Shown here one piece after another: positions 27,308 to 36,339 of a DNA stretch of 64,000 bases. Position 1 is the first letter of the stretch; each line of letters starts with the position of its first letter. The translations under genes and the position numbers were made by a program. The notes below the pieces were generated by a model. That model saw nothing but the letters and a program-made list of their open reading frames with translations, searched no databases and had not been told where the DNA came from. Source of the DNA: an uncultured Succinivibrionaceae bacterium (GTDB lineage: Bacteria; Pseudomonadota; Gammaproteobacteria; Enterobacterales; Succinivibrionaceae); the NCBI GenBank assembly GCA_944389865.1, contig CALXNX010000001.1, positions 1 through 64,000 on the forward strand. The letters are read 5' to 3'.

Positions 27308-27335
27308 TTGCATTGAGCGCAGGATAGAATAAGAT
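27308..27335 (+). promoter_or_regulatory. Possible promoter of the acrAB-like operon
   Basis: TTGCAT (27308-27313) and TAAGAT (27330-27335) are 16 bp apart. Transcription would begin near 27342, almost at the start codon, giving a nearly leaderless mRNA. No Shine-Dalgarno is visible before the start, which supports this reading. Confidence 0.4.
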
Positions 27336-27342
27336 CACAGTG

Positions 27343-28569
27343 ATGAAATTAAACTGCCTGATCAAGAATAAAAAACTGCTGCTCCTTTTTGCAGTGCTGC
27401 TGTCTGCAGTTCTCATTGGCTGCGGCGAGGAAGTGCCCTCGACGGTGCGCAAAGCTGCGGTACCGGTGCAGACTGTGCGCGTTAAATATCAGGAGGTGAC
27501 CATTACCTCGGTATTGAACGGCCGCGTGCAGCCCTATCTGAGCGCAGAAGTCAGGCCGCAGATCACCGGTATTGTCAAAGAGCGCCGTTTTGAGCAGGGC
27601 GCGGAGGTCAAAGCCGGCGATATTCTCTATATTCTCGATGACCGGCGGCTGCAGGCGGATTATAAAAACGCTTTAGCGCTGCTGCGCCAGCGCCGGGCGG
27701 AGCTGAAGATAAGTCAGGTGCGCCTTGAGCGCGCGCAGCATCTGTATGCGGCGCAGGCCATCAGTACGCAGGAGCTGGAGGACGCGCAGCTGAACTACGA
27801 GCTGGCTGCGGCCAATCAGACCGAGGCCGCTGCGCAGGTGGAGCGCTGCAAGGTAGATATTTCCTACACCCGCATCTCCGCGCCCATTGACGGCATCGCC
27901 GGCATGACGCAGGTCTCGGTCGGCGCTTTAGTCACCGCCGAGCAGAGTGAGCCTTTAACCGTGATCCGCCAGCTGGACAAGGTCTATGTAGATATTCAGC
28001 AGTCGGCACGGCAATGGCGGCGGCTGCGCGAGAGCATTTTGTTCGGCGAGCTGACCACCGATAAAAACACCTCCAGCGTGGTGCTCTATAACGACAGCGG
28101 CGAGCCTTACGACAGTATCGGGCAGCTTCTGCTCTCAGAGCTGGCCGTCGATGAGAACAGCGGCAATATCACGCTGCGTGCGCTGTTTGACAATAAGCAT
28201 CATCTCTTAGTGCCGGGCATGGCGGTGCAGGCCAAGGTTATAGGCGGCATTAATCCGCACTCTTTAGTGATCCCGGCGCCGGCGGTAGTGCGCGATCCTA
28301 AGGGCGATACTTATGCTTTTGTGATCGTAGGGGATCATCGGGTGCAGCGCCGCAGGCTCACCTTAGGCATTTTGTCCCCTGCAGGCTACGAAGTGCTCGC
28401 AGGGCTTAACGGCGATGAGGAGGTAGTAATCTCGGGCCTTACTGCGCTGCGCGACGGGGCCTTGGTGGAAATTAAGAATTTTGCAGCTGAGGAGCCGCAG
28501 GCGCAGAAAGCTCAGGAGCGTACAGATACCGCAGAAAGCGTCGATGCGGCGGCGGGGTTAGAGCAGTGA
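27343..28569 (+). CDS. RND efflux periplasmic adaptor lipoprotein (AcrA/MexA family)
   Basis: Periplasmic adaptor that links an RND pump to an outer-membrane channel. It has 408 residues from the ATG at 27343 (an in-frame GTG precedes it directly). The lipoprotein signal ends LSAVLIGC, so Cys is acylated. Lipoyl and hairpin regions follow (EVRPQITGIVKERRFEQG; coiled hairpin about residues 95-165). The beta-barrel segment contains ITLRALFDN. It overlaps the pump gene by GTGA. No regulator or outer-membrane channel gene is adjacent. Confidence 0.93.
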   Translation: MKLNCLIKNKKLLLLFAVLLSAVLIGCGEEVPSTVRKAAVPVQTVRVKYQEVTITSVLNGRVQPYLSAEVRPQITGIVKERRFEQGAEVKAGDILYILDDRRLQADYKNALALLRQRRAELKISQVRLERAQHLYAAQAISTQELEDAQLNYELAAANQTEAAAQVERCKVDISYTRISAPIDGIAGMTQVSVGALVTAEQSEPLTVIRQLDKVYVDIQQSARQWRRLRESILFGELTTDKNTSSVVLYNDSGEPYDSIGQLLLSELAVDENSGNITLRALFDNKHHLLVPGMAVQAKVIGGINPHSLVIPAPAVVRDPKGDTYAFVIVGDHRVQRRRLTLGILSPAGYEVLAGLNGDEEVVISGLTALRDGALVEIKNFAAEEPQAQKAQERTDTAESVDAAAGLEQ

Positions 28570-31500
28570 GCCGCTTTTTTATCGCCCGCCCGATCCTCGT
28601 TTGGGTGATTGCGCTGTTAACGCTGCTGACGGGGCTTATCTGCATTCCCTTGATGGAGCTGTCGCGCTATCCGGCCATTGCGCCGGCGACGGTGCGCATT
28701 ACCTTAAGCTATCCCGGAGCTTCGGCCGTGACCCTGGAGAATACGGTGGCGCAGGTAGTAGAGCAGCAGATGACCGGCCTTGATCATCTGCTGTATTTCT
28801 CCTCGCGCGCCAATTCTGAGGGGTCGCTGACCATGAGCTTCTATTTTGACCCCAGCGTCAACCCCGATGTAGCGCAGATGCAGGTGCAGAACCGCCTGGA
28901 TGCCATTATGTCCAAGCTGCCTGATGCGGTGCAGCAAAGCGGCGTACGGGTGCGCAAAATCTCTGATGACACTCTGCAGACCATAGCCTTTTACGCCGAA
29001 GACGGATCGCTGGCGCAGGAAGATGTTGCCGACTTCGTCAACTCCACGGTGCAGGATCCCATCAGCCGCTTAAACGGCGTCGGCAATGTCACCTTAAACG
29101 GCTCAGAATATGCAGTGCGCATCTGGCTCGATCAGCACAAGCTCTTTACTTATAAATTAAACCCTGAGGACATCTGCGTTGCCGTCCGCGCGCAGAATAA
29201 GCAGGTTTCAGCAGGGCAATTGGGAGGTCTGCCCAATGTAGACGGCCAGCCTATCAACGTCAATGTGCAGTCCCGCCAGCTGCTGACTAATATCGAGCAG
29301 TTTTCCGATATTCTGGTTAAGGTGGAGCCTGACGGCAGTGCGGTGTATTTAAAGGACGTGGCGGATGTGGAGATGGGCCGGGCCAATTACACCTATTTCG
29401 GCAATTACAACGGCCGTCCCATGGCCTCTTTGACCATCAATCTGACCGAAGGGGCAAATGCGGTGGATACCGCTGCGCTGATTGCCGCCAAATTGGAAGA
29501 GCTCAAGCCCTTATTCCCGCCGCAGCTGACCTACAGCTATGCCTACGATACCGTGCCCTTTATTAAGGCCTCGCTCTTTGAAGTGGCGCAGACCCTGGTG
29601 GAGGCGCTGATCTTAGTCTGCGCGGTGATCTTTTTGTTCCTGCGCTCCTTCCGGGCCACCGCAGTGGTGTGCCTCACCATCCCCATAGTCTTAAGCGCTA
29701 CCGCGGCCGTGCTGTATCTGGCAGGTTTTTCCATCAATACCCTGACCATGTTTGCTCTGGTGCTGGCCATCGGCCTGCTGGTGGACGATGCCATTGTGGT
29801 GGCCGAAAACGTCACCCGCTTAATGAGCACCGAAGGGCTGTCGCCAAAAGCTGCGGCTGAACAGAGCATGCAGGAGATCACTTCCGCGCTTTTCGGCGTC
29901 GGTCTGGTGCTGGCAGCCGTGTTTGCGCCGATGGGCTTTTTCGGGGGCAGCGTGGGCAATATTTACCGCCAGTTTGCCGTGACTATCGTCACGGCCATGC
30001 TCTTTTCCATAGCCTGCGCGGTGATCATTACCCCCAGTCTGTGCGCGCAGCTTCTCACCCCTAAGGATTATCTGTCCCTGCAGGATTTTTCCGGCCGGCG
30101 CCTGAGCCTGAATTTCGCGCTGGCGCTCTTTGATGCGCTCTTTGCCTGGAGCCGGCGCCGTTATGAGCGCGCGGTGAGCTTTTTTTTACGGCATCGCGGC
30201 TGCGCCCTGGCGCTCTTTTTTATCTTTACCTTAGGGGCCGGCGGCCTTTTTTGGTATCTTCCGACCTCCTTTGTGCCGACTGAAGATCAGGGCATGATCT
30301 CCGCGCGCATTATGCTTCCGCCGGGCTCGACGCAGGAGATGACCAAAAAGGTCGCGCTGGAGGTGCAGGATTACTTCCTGCGCGAGGAGCGCGCCTATGT
30401 GCGTGGCTTTCAGCTTACCTTAGGCAGCGGAGGCGGTGCGGTCTCGGGGCAGGCGGCTGCCATGGGCAATGTGCGACTGACCTCCTGGGAGGAGCGCACT
30501 GATCCTGAGGGCAGCGCTTTTGCCATCCTGGATCGGGCCAAGCGGCGCTTTCAGAACTATCCGGATGCCTCCATCAATTTCTATCTGCCCGCCTCCATTC
30601 GCGGCCTGGGCAGCTCGTCGGGATTTTCGGTGCAGGTTTTAAACAGCAGCGGGCAGAGCCATCGACAGTTTTTGGCCGATGTGCGCTCGATGGTGGAGAA
30701 CGCCAATGCCTCGCCGCTGCTCTATAACGTGCGCTATGATGTGCAGGATGATGCCGCGCAGCTTTTGATTAATATCGACGATCTGCGCGCCGGGCAGTTC
30801 AGCCTAGATGCCGATACCGTCAACAGCAATTTAGAAATCGCCTGGGGCGGGCAGTACGTCAATGATTTTATCGACAGAGGACGCACCAAGCGGGTCTATG
30901 TACAGGCGCAGGCGCAGTACCGCTCGGTGCCCTCTGATCTCTCAAGGCTCTATTTTCGCAACAGCTTAGGGAAAATGGTGGCCTTTGACTCCATCGGCAG
31001 CTACGGGTGGACCTACGGTCCGACGCAGCTGGAGCGCTTTAACGGCGTTTCTTCGATCACCATTGTGGGAGATCCGGCTCCGGGGATCAGCTCCGGGCAG
31101 GCCATGCAGGAGATGGTGCGCATTATCAATGCTCATCCGGGCAATTACGGCTACGGCTGGTCAGGCGCATCCTATCAGGAGCTGCAGGCCGGAGCTAAGT
31201 CCCAGCTGCTGTTTGCGCTGTCAGCCGTGGTGGTGTTTTTAAGCCTCGCTGCCCTGTATGAATCCTGGTCCATTCCCCTGGCGGTGATGCTGTTAGTGCC
31301 GGCCGGCGTCTTAGGCGCCCTGCTCTTAGTGCTCGCGCGCGGCATGAGCAATGACGTCTATCTGCAGATAGGTCTCCTGACCACCGGCGGACTGGCGGCT
31401 AAAAATGCCATCTTAATTGTGGAGTATGCCCATCAATTCCATTTAAAGGGCCTGAGCTTAAAGCACAGTGCGCTCAAGGCGGCCTCGCTGCGCTACAGGC

Positions 31501-31712
31501 CGATCGTGATGACCTCAGCGGCCTTTCTCTTAGGCGTATTGCCGCTGGCCTTAGCCGACGGCGCCGGCGCACAGTCGCAGCAGTCCATCGGTACAGGCGT
31601 GCTGGGCGGCACGCTGGCGGCCACCGCAGCGGGTCTTATCTTAGTACCGGCCTTCTATGTTCTCGTCAGTCTGCTGTTCAATCGCAGGCTGCGCCGCCGC
31701 CTCAAGCATTAA
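28566..31712 (+). CDS. RND multidrug efflux pump, inner-membrane subunit (AcrB family)
   Basis: Proton-driven trimeric exporter. At 1048 residues it is the AcrB size. The N-terminus SRFFIARPILVWVIALL is typical. The proton-relay residues are present: the Asp pair in LAIGLLVDDAIVVAENV and the Lys in GGLAAKNAILIVEYA. The GTG start overlaps the adaptor stop. The last 72 bases overlap the 3' end of the converging phosphoesterase gene, so both termini are tightly packed. Substrates are unknown, and the outer-membrane partner must be encoded elsewhere. Confidence 0.96.
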   Translation: MSRFFIARPILVWVIALLTLLTGLICIPLMELSRYPAIAPATVRITLSYPGASAVTLENTVAQVVEQQMTGLDHLLYFSSRANSEGSLTMSFYFDPSVNPDVAQMQVQNRLDAIMSKLPDAVQQSGVRVRKISDDTLQTIAFYAEDGSLAQEDVADFVNSTVQDPISRLNGVGNVTLNGSEYAVRIWLDQHKLFTYKLNPEDICVAVRAQNKQVSAGQLGGLPNVDGQPINVNVQSRQLLTNIEQFSDILVKVEPDGSAVYLKDVADVEMGRANYTYFGNYNGRPMASLTINLTEGANAVDTAALIAAKLEELKPLFPPQLTYSYAYDTVPFIKASLFEVAQTLVEALILVCAVIFLFLRSFRATAVVCLTIPIVLSATAAVLYLAGFSINTLTMFALVLAIGLLVDDAIVVAENVTRLMSTEGLSPKAAAEQSMQEITSALFGVGLVLAAVFAPMGFFGGSVGNIYRQFAVTIVTAMLFSIACAVIITPSLCAQLLTPKDYLSLQDFSGRRLSLNFALALFDALFAWSRRRYERAVSFFLRHRGCALALFFIFTLGAGGLFWYLPTSFVPTEDQGMISARIMLPPGSTQEMTKKVALEVQDYFLREERAYVRGFQLTLGSGGGAVSGQAAAMGNVRLTSWEERTDPEGSAFAILDRAKRRFQNYPDASINFYLPASIRGLGSSSGFSVQVLNSSGQSHRQFLADVRSMVENANASPLLYNVRYDVQDDAAQLLINIDDLRAGQFSLDADTVNSNLEIAWGGQYVNDFIDRGRTKRVYVQAQAQYRSVPSDLSRLYFRNSLGKMVAFDSIGSYGWTYGPTQLERFNGVSSITIVGDPAPGISSGQAMQEMVRIINAHPGNYGYGWSGASYQELQAGAKSQLLFALSAVVVFLSLAALYESWSIPLAVMLLVPAGVLGALLLVLARGMSNDVYLQIGLLTTGGLAAKNAILIVEYAHQFHLKGLSLKHSALKAASLRYRPIVMTSAAFLLGVLPLALADGAGAQSQQSIGTGVLGGTLAATAAGLILVPAFYVLVSLLFNRRLRRRLKH

Positions 31713-32897
31713 GCGCTGAGGCTGAGGGGCGCGCCTTAAGGTCAGGAGCGGGATCTCAGACTGCGTGCCTAAGCGGGCGGCAAAGCCCTGCCACAGGCCC
31801 GCGCCGGCGCTGACAAACAGCTGCATATCGGCAACATGATAAAGTCCCTGTAAAAAGCCCTGATTGGCCAGAGCAGTTAAAGCGTTCAGCAGCGGCACCT
31901 GACCTGCGTGAGTGTGCCCGGAGAGCATTAAATCGACAGCGTAAGGGGCTGCGGCGTAATCGCGGGCCAGCCGCGGCTGATGGGCAAGGAGCAGGCGGAA
32001 ATCATCTGGGGCGGCATCCTTTAAAGCAAGGTTGATATCAGGTCCGGTAAAGCCGGGCTCTCCCGCGCGGGCCCCTTGATTGTCGTCAAGGCCTGCCACT
32101 GTGATCACGGCATCGTTTACCGGCACGCGCACAGCGGCGTTAACCAGCAGGGTAAATCCCTCTTCCTGATACCACTGCACCCAAGGCTTGAACCCGGTGA
32201 TGTATTCATGGTTGCCGGCGATAAAGAACACGCCGTAGGGGGCTTTAAGCTTAGTAAAAGGCTGCAGCGCCGCTGTGCGTTCGGGCGGAGTGCCGTCCGC
32301 CTGATCGCCGGTGAAGACAATGAGATCGGGAGCGGCCGCCTGCACGGTCTGCACCATGGCCTCAGAGCGCCAGGCGGTAAAGAAGGGCGAGGCGTGCACA
32401 TCTGAGAGCTGCGCGATAGTAAAGCCCTCTAGAGCAGGATGCAGATTTATGACATAGATGTCCTGCGCTTTGATGACGGGCGGCTTAATGGCGGAGATCT
32501 CGGCTAAGAGCGCGCCGGCGGCAAAGAGCGTAAGGAAGGCTGCGCCCAGTATTCTGCGGCAGGCAAGGCCGGATCTGGTGGTCAGCACCCGGCCGCAGGC
32601 AAGGCGCAGCAGGCTCTGCACAATATCGCTGAGGAGCACCGCAGGCAGGGCCAGCAGGCCGAAATTGGCGGCAAAGGCGGTAAGGTAGAAGAGGTAATGC
32701 AGTGCACCCAGGTCATGATAATTGCCGTATGAGAGCAGAATTTGATGCAGGGCGCTGAAGAGAGCGAGCAGGGCGGCGGCCGCCAGAGTGCGCCGCCAGG
32801 GTACGCGCAGCTGGCGCAGACAGTGGAGCAGGCCGTAAAAGGCGGAGCCTGCGGACATGAGAACGATGATGATGTAGATGATGCTGATGCTGTGCAT
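31641..32897 (-). CDS. Membrane-anchored metallophosphoesterase (YkuE/YaeI-like)
   Basis: Predicted two-metal phosphoesterase facing the periplasm or membrane surface. It has 418 residues with four N-terminal membrane helices (within about 1-150). The full metal motif set is present: LSDVH, FTGDQADG, GNHEY, LLAHQP and SGHTHAGQ. Relatives hydrolyse lipid or nucleotide phosphates; UDP-diacylglucosamine hydrolysis is known for some, but this cannot be assigned. The start at 32897 lacks a clear Shine-Dalgarno, and Met14 is an alternative. It converges on, and overlaps by 72 bp, the RND pump gene. Confidence 0.88.
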   Translation of the reverse strand: MHSISIIYIIIVLMSAGSAFYGLLHCLRQLRVPWRRTLAAAALLALFSALHQILLSYGNYHDLGALHYLFYLTAFAANFGLLALPAVLLSDIVQSLLRLACGRVLTTRSGLACRRILGAAFLTLFAAGALLAEISAIKPPVIKAQDIYVINLHPALEGFTIAQLSDVHASPFFTAWRSEAMVQTVQAAAPDLIVFTGDQADGTPPERTAALQPFTKLKAPYGVFFIAGNHEYITGFKPWVQWYQEEGFTLLVNAAVRVPVNDAVITVAGLDDNQGARAGEPGFTGPDINLALKDAAPDDFRLLLAHQPRLARDYAAAPYAVDLMLSGHTHAGQVPLLNALTALANQGFLQGLYHVADMQLFVSAGAGLWQGFAARLGTQSEIPLLTLRRAPQPQRLMLEAAAQPAIEQQTDENIEGRY

Positions 32898-33161
32898 GTT
32901 TATTCTGCAATGACGATAATGGAGGCTTTATTGTAGCGGCAAAAGGGCGGGGCGGCGGTTTTGGGCTGGCGAAAACACAAAAAGGCAGAAGATTGGTGCA
33001 AATTGACAGCCCGCATGCTGATCCTTTGGTGCACACTCCCGGTAAAACTGTGTTTTTGCCGCGGGGTTGATGTACAATGCCGGTATGACGCGGCCAAAGC
33101 TGTCTTTGGCAATCTGCGTTTTAGGCTTTTGTTGCAGATTTAAAATTATGGAGCTTTCTTC

Positions 33162-34082
33162 ATGGAAACTCAGAAACTTGATCCTACCACTCCTTCTCCT
33201 GCCCCCGAAGCACAGACTGATGCCGCTGCAGCTCCTGCTGCCGCCCCTGAATCTTCCGAGGCGCAAAAACAGTCTCAGGAACCTGGTTCGCGTACTGAGC
33301 ATATTAGAGCGGCCTTAGAGCAGCTGTACGATAAATTTCCTAAAGCCTTCCTGCGGGAAGGTGATGCCAAGCCGCTCAAGGTAGGCATTTTAGACGACTT
33401 GAAAAAAGAGCTCCCGAATATCCCCGGCATGACCATGTCCAAGCTGCGTGCAGCTGTCCGCATGTACTGCACCCGCCTGCGCTATCTTTATAATATGCGC
33501 GAAGGCGTAATGCGCATTGACCTTGAGGGAAATGAGGTGGAGCCGGTGACCGCTGAGCACGGCCAGTACGCTAAGGAGCGCTTTGAGGAAATCAACGAAG
33601 AGCGCAAGAAGCGTAAGGAAGAAAATAATAATAAGGATGAAAAGGGCAGGGGCGGACAGAAGCGTCCCTTCGTCAAGGGCGGCAAAAAGCCGTTTAATAA
33701 AAACAACAAGTTCAGAAAGCCGGGCTTTAACAATAACCGCGGCAGTTTCAATAATCGTCCGCGTCCTGAAGGCGCCGAGGGCGAGCAGCGCGCTCAGCAG
33801 CGTCCGACTCTGCGCGTGAACAGCGCTCAGGCCCGCGTGCGCCGCGCCGGCACCGGCATGGGGACCCGCACCTTCGGCGTTAAGGCCACTGAGGCTGATT
33901 TAAAGGTAGGGACCTCGGTACTGGTGCTCAATAACAATCACTACGTCAAGGGGACGGTGTCGTCCGCTCCTGACGGGGGCAATGTTAAGGTGCAGCTGAC
34001 CAGCGGTCTGACCTTGGCCCTGCCGGTGGAGCGCGTGCTCCTGCCCGGCCGTCCGGCAGCTAAGAGCAGCGAACAGAAGTAA
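33162..34082 (+). CDS. proQ: RNA chaperone ProQ
   Basis: FinO-family RNA-binding protein acting on small RNAs and mRNA 3' ends. It has 306 residues, longer than E. coli (232). It has a Pro/Ala-rich N-terminal extension (about 1-42), a FinO domain (about 43-150, with LKVGILDDLKKELP and MYCTRLRYL), a long Lys/Asn/Gly/Arg-rich linker (about 160-225), and a C-terminal Tudor-like domain (VGTSVLVLNNNHYVKGTV). It is followed by prc, as in E. coli. Confidence 0.95.
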   Translation: METQKLDPTTPSPAPEAQTDAAAAPAAAPESSEAQKQSQEPGSRTEHIRAALEQLYDKFPKAFLREGDAKPLKVGILDDLKKELPNIPGMTMSKLRAAVRMYCTRLRYLYNMREGVMRIDLEGNEVEPVTAEHGQYAKERFEEINEERKKRKEENNNKDEKGRGGQKRPFVKGGKKPFNKNNKFRKPGFNNNRGSFNNRPRPEGAEGEQRAQQRPTLRVNSAQARVRRAGTGMGTRTFGVKATEADLKVGTSVLVLNNNHYVKGTVSSAPDGGNVKVQLTSGLTLALPVERVLLPGRPAAKSSEQK

Positions 34083-34117
34083 TTTAATGTAATAACGCGA
34101 TAGAGATTGAGGACGCC

Positions 34118-36235
34118 GTGCTGCGCTTTACAACTAAATTAGCCTTGGGGACGGCGCTTTTGTGCGCTGCATTAACTGCTGAGGCGAAACTTACAGTGCC
34201 TGAGCTTGAAGATCTGCCGATCTTAAGCCAGGAGCAGCAGCATCATACTGCCTGCTCGCGCACGGCCAATTACTTTATCCGCGCGCATTATAAAACCGTG
34301 GAGATCAACGATGCGTTTGCCGACATCGTGATCGATCGCTATTTAACCTATTTAGACTATAACAAAAGCCTGTATACGCAGAATGAAGTGGACGAGATCC
34401 ATAATAATCGCTCCCGCATTCTGCGTGCTCTGAATTTCTGCGACTTAGGCTATCCCTACGAGCTTTTCAACGATGCTCTGCGCCGGCGTTTTGCCAAATA
34501 CAAGTTCTTTGTCGACTACATCAAGGGCCCGATCGATTTGAACGGGCATGAGACCCTGGAGTTTGATCGCAAGGACAGTCCGTATTTCAAGACCGCCGAC
34601 GAGCTGCGCAGTCAGTGGATTGCCGAGATCAAAAACGAGTATTTAAATCAAATCTTAAACGATAAGACCCCTGAGGAGGCCAGGCAGCGCCTGACCCGGC
34701 GCTATGAGGCGGCCTTATCGAAGCTGGCTCAAACCAATTCTGAGGACGTGTTTTCGACCTTTGAAAACGCCTTTGCCAGTTCCATCGATCCGCATACTTC
34801 CTATTTAAGCCCGGATGACAGCGAGAGCTTTAATGACGATATCAATCTGTCATTGGAAGGCATCGGCGCAGTCTTAACCTCTGAGGACGAGTATACCGTC
34901 ATCAATGAAGTGATGCCGGGCTCGCCTGCGGAGCTGTCCAAAAAGCTTAAAGCTAAGGACAGGATTGTAGGCGTGCGTCAGGAAGACGGTACTTACGATG
35001 ACATCATCGGCTGGAGACTTACCGATGTAGTGCGCAAGATCAAGGGGCCGAAGGGCACCAAGGTGACCCTGGAGATTGAGCGCGGCGATGACGGCTCCTC
35101 TAAAACCTTCGCGGTGGAGCTGGTGCGCGACAAGATCCGCCTGCAGGACCGGGAGGCCAAAGGCGAGATCAAAGAGGTGAACGGCGCGAAGATCGGCGTC
35201 ATCTCCATTAAGAGCTTCTATACCGATCTGCACAAGGACATTAAGCGCGAAATCGATAAATTATCCGCAGACGGCATTAAGGCCTTGGTGATCGATCTGC
35301 GCTCGAACGGCGGCGGTCTGCTTCCTGAGGCCATTATGTCCACCGGTCTTTTCATCGCTAAGGGACCTGTGGTGCAGGTGCGCGACGCTATCGGCAATGT
35401 GATGCCGCAGGCCGATGAAGATGAAAGCACGGCCTATCAGGGCCCGCTGGTGGTGCTGATCAACCGTTTATCGGCCTCATCCTCTGAGATCATGGCCGCA
35501 GCGCTGCGCGATTACGGCCGCGCGCTGATTGTCGGCGACAACAGCTTCGGCAAGGGCACGGTACAGCAGAACCGGCCGCTGGCCCGGGTCTATGATTTTT
35601 CGGGCGAAGAGCTCGGATCCATCCATTACACCATCGCCAAGTTCTACCGCATCACCGGCGGCTCCACGCAGCTTAAGGGGGTGGCTCCGGATATCGCCTT
35701 CCCGCCGCAGGTAGATGACGATGAAGTAGGCGAGGCCTCTGAGCCTTACGCCCTGCCGTGGGATAAGATTAAGCCTACCGCCTACAAGGGCTATTTAAAT
35801 ATCGATGCCTACGTGCCGGAATTGACTAAGCTGCACGCCAACCGCATTCAGGATAATGTCACCTTCAAGCTCATTAAGGAAGAGATGGCGCGCTATCAGG
35901 AGCGCAAGGCCGGGAAGGTGCTGCCGGTCAATTTAGCTGAGCGTCAGGCCATGAAGAAGGATGATGATGCCTTCCGCCTGCGGGGCATCAATGAGCGCTT
36001 GAAAGCCATGGGCAGGCAGCCGGTCAAGGATCCGGACGATCTGCCGGAGGATTTTGAGTTTAACGATGCGCTGCTCGATGAGGCGGCGGCCATTGCCGGC
36101 GACTTTGCCGACGCCATTGCCCAGCACACTTATCAGGCCGAGGATACTCCCATCTTCACGCGCTTTTCGCTGAGCGGTACGCAAAGCCCGGCTGCGCCTT
36201 CTGAGCTGACGGCGGAGCAGCTGCGCGTCAATTAA
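34118..36235 (+). CDS. prc: Tail-specific periplasmic protease
   Basis: Serine protease that trims C-termini of periplasmic and envelope proteins, including peptidoglycan hydrolases. It has 705 residues and starts with GTG at 34118 after GAGG. A signal peptide (1-23, ALTAEA) precedes an N-terminal helical domain. A PDZ domain (about 245-330) is followed by the catalytic domain with the Ser in LSASSSEIMAAALRD and the Lys in NSFGKGTVQ. It lies 35 bases after proQ. Confidence 0.95.
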   Translation: MLRFTTKLALGTALLCAALTAEAKLTVPELEDLPILSQEQQHHTACSRTANYFIRAHYKTVEINDAFADIVIDRYLTYLDYNKSLYTQNEVDEIHNNRSRILRALNFCDLGYPYELFNDALRRRFAKYKFFVDYIKGPIDLNGHETLEFDRKDSPYFKTADELRSQWIAEIKNEYLNQILNDKTPEEARQRLTRRYEAALSKLAQTNSEDVFSTFENAFASSIDPHTSYLSPDDSESFNDDINLSLEGIGAVLTSEDEYTVINEVMPGSPAELSKKLKAKDRIVGVRQEDGTYDDIIGWRLTDVVRKIKGPKGTKVTLEIERGDDGSSKTFAVELVRDKIRLQDREAKGEIKEVNGAKIGVISIKSFYTDLHKDIKREIDKLSADGIKALVIDLRSNGGGLLPEAIMSTGLFIAKGPVVQVRDAIGNVMPQADEDESTAYQGPLVVLINRLSASSSEIMAAALRDYGRALIVGDNSFGKGTVQQNRPLARVYDFSGEELGSIHYTIAKFYRITGGSTQLKGVAPDIAFPPQVDDDEVGEASEPYALPWDKIKPTAYKGYLNIDAYVPELTKLHANRIQDNVTFKLIKEEMARYQERKAGKVLPVNLAERQAMKKDDDAFRLRGINERLKAMGRQPVKDPDDLPEDFEFNDALLDEAAAIAGDFADAIAQHTYQAEDTPIFTRFSLSGTQSPAAPSELTAEQLRVN

Positions 36236-36245
36236 TTTCCTGCAG

Positions 36246-36270
36246 GCCTGCCGCAGTCAAAGCGGCAGGC
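36246..36270 (+). terminator. Hairpin after prc
   Basis: Perfect 9-bp stem GCCTGCCGC/GCGGCAGGC with a seven-base loop directly after the stop codon. It lacks a T-run, so it may protect the 3' end or attenuate rather than terminate. Confidence 0.4.
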
Positions 36271-36339
36271 TGCGGCGTGTATATACGCTGTTTTTATTCG
36301 AGTCCTACATCAATTTTCAAGCAAGTTAAGGAAGAGCAA

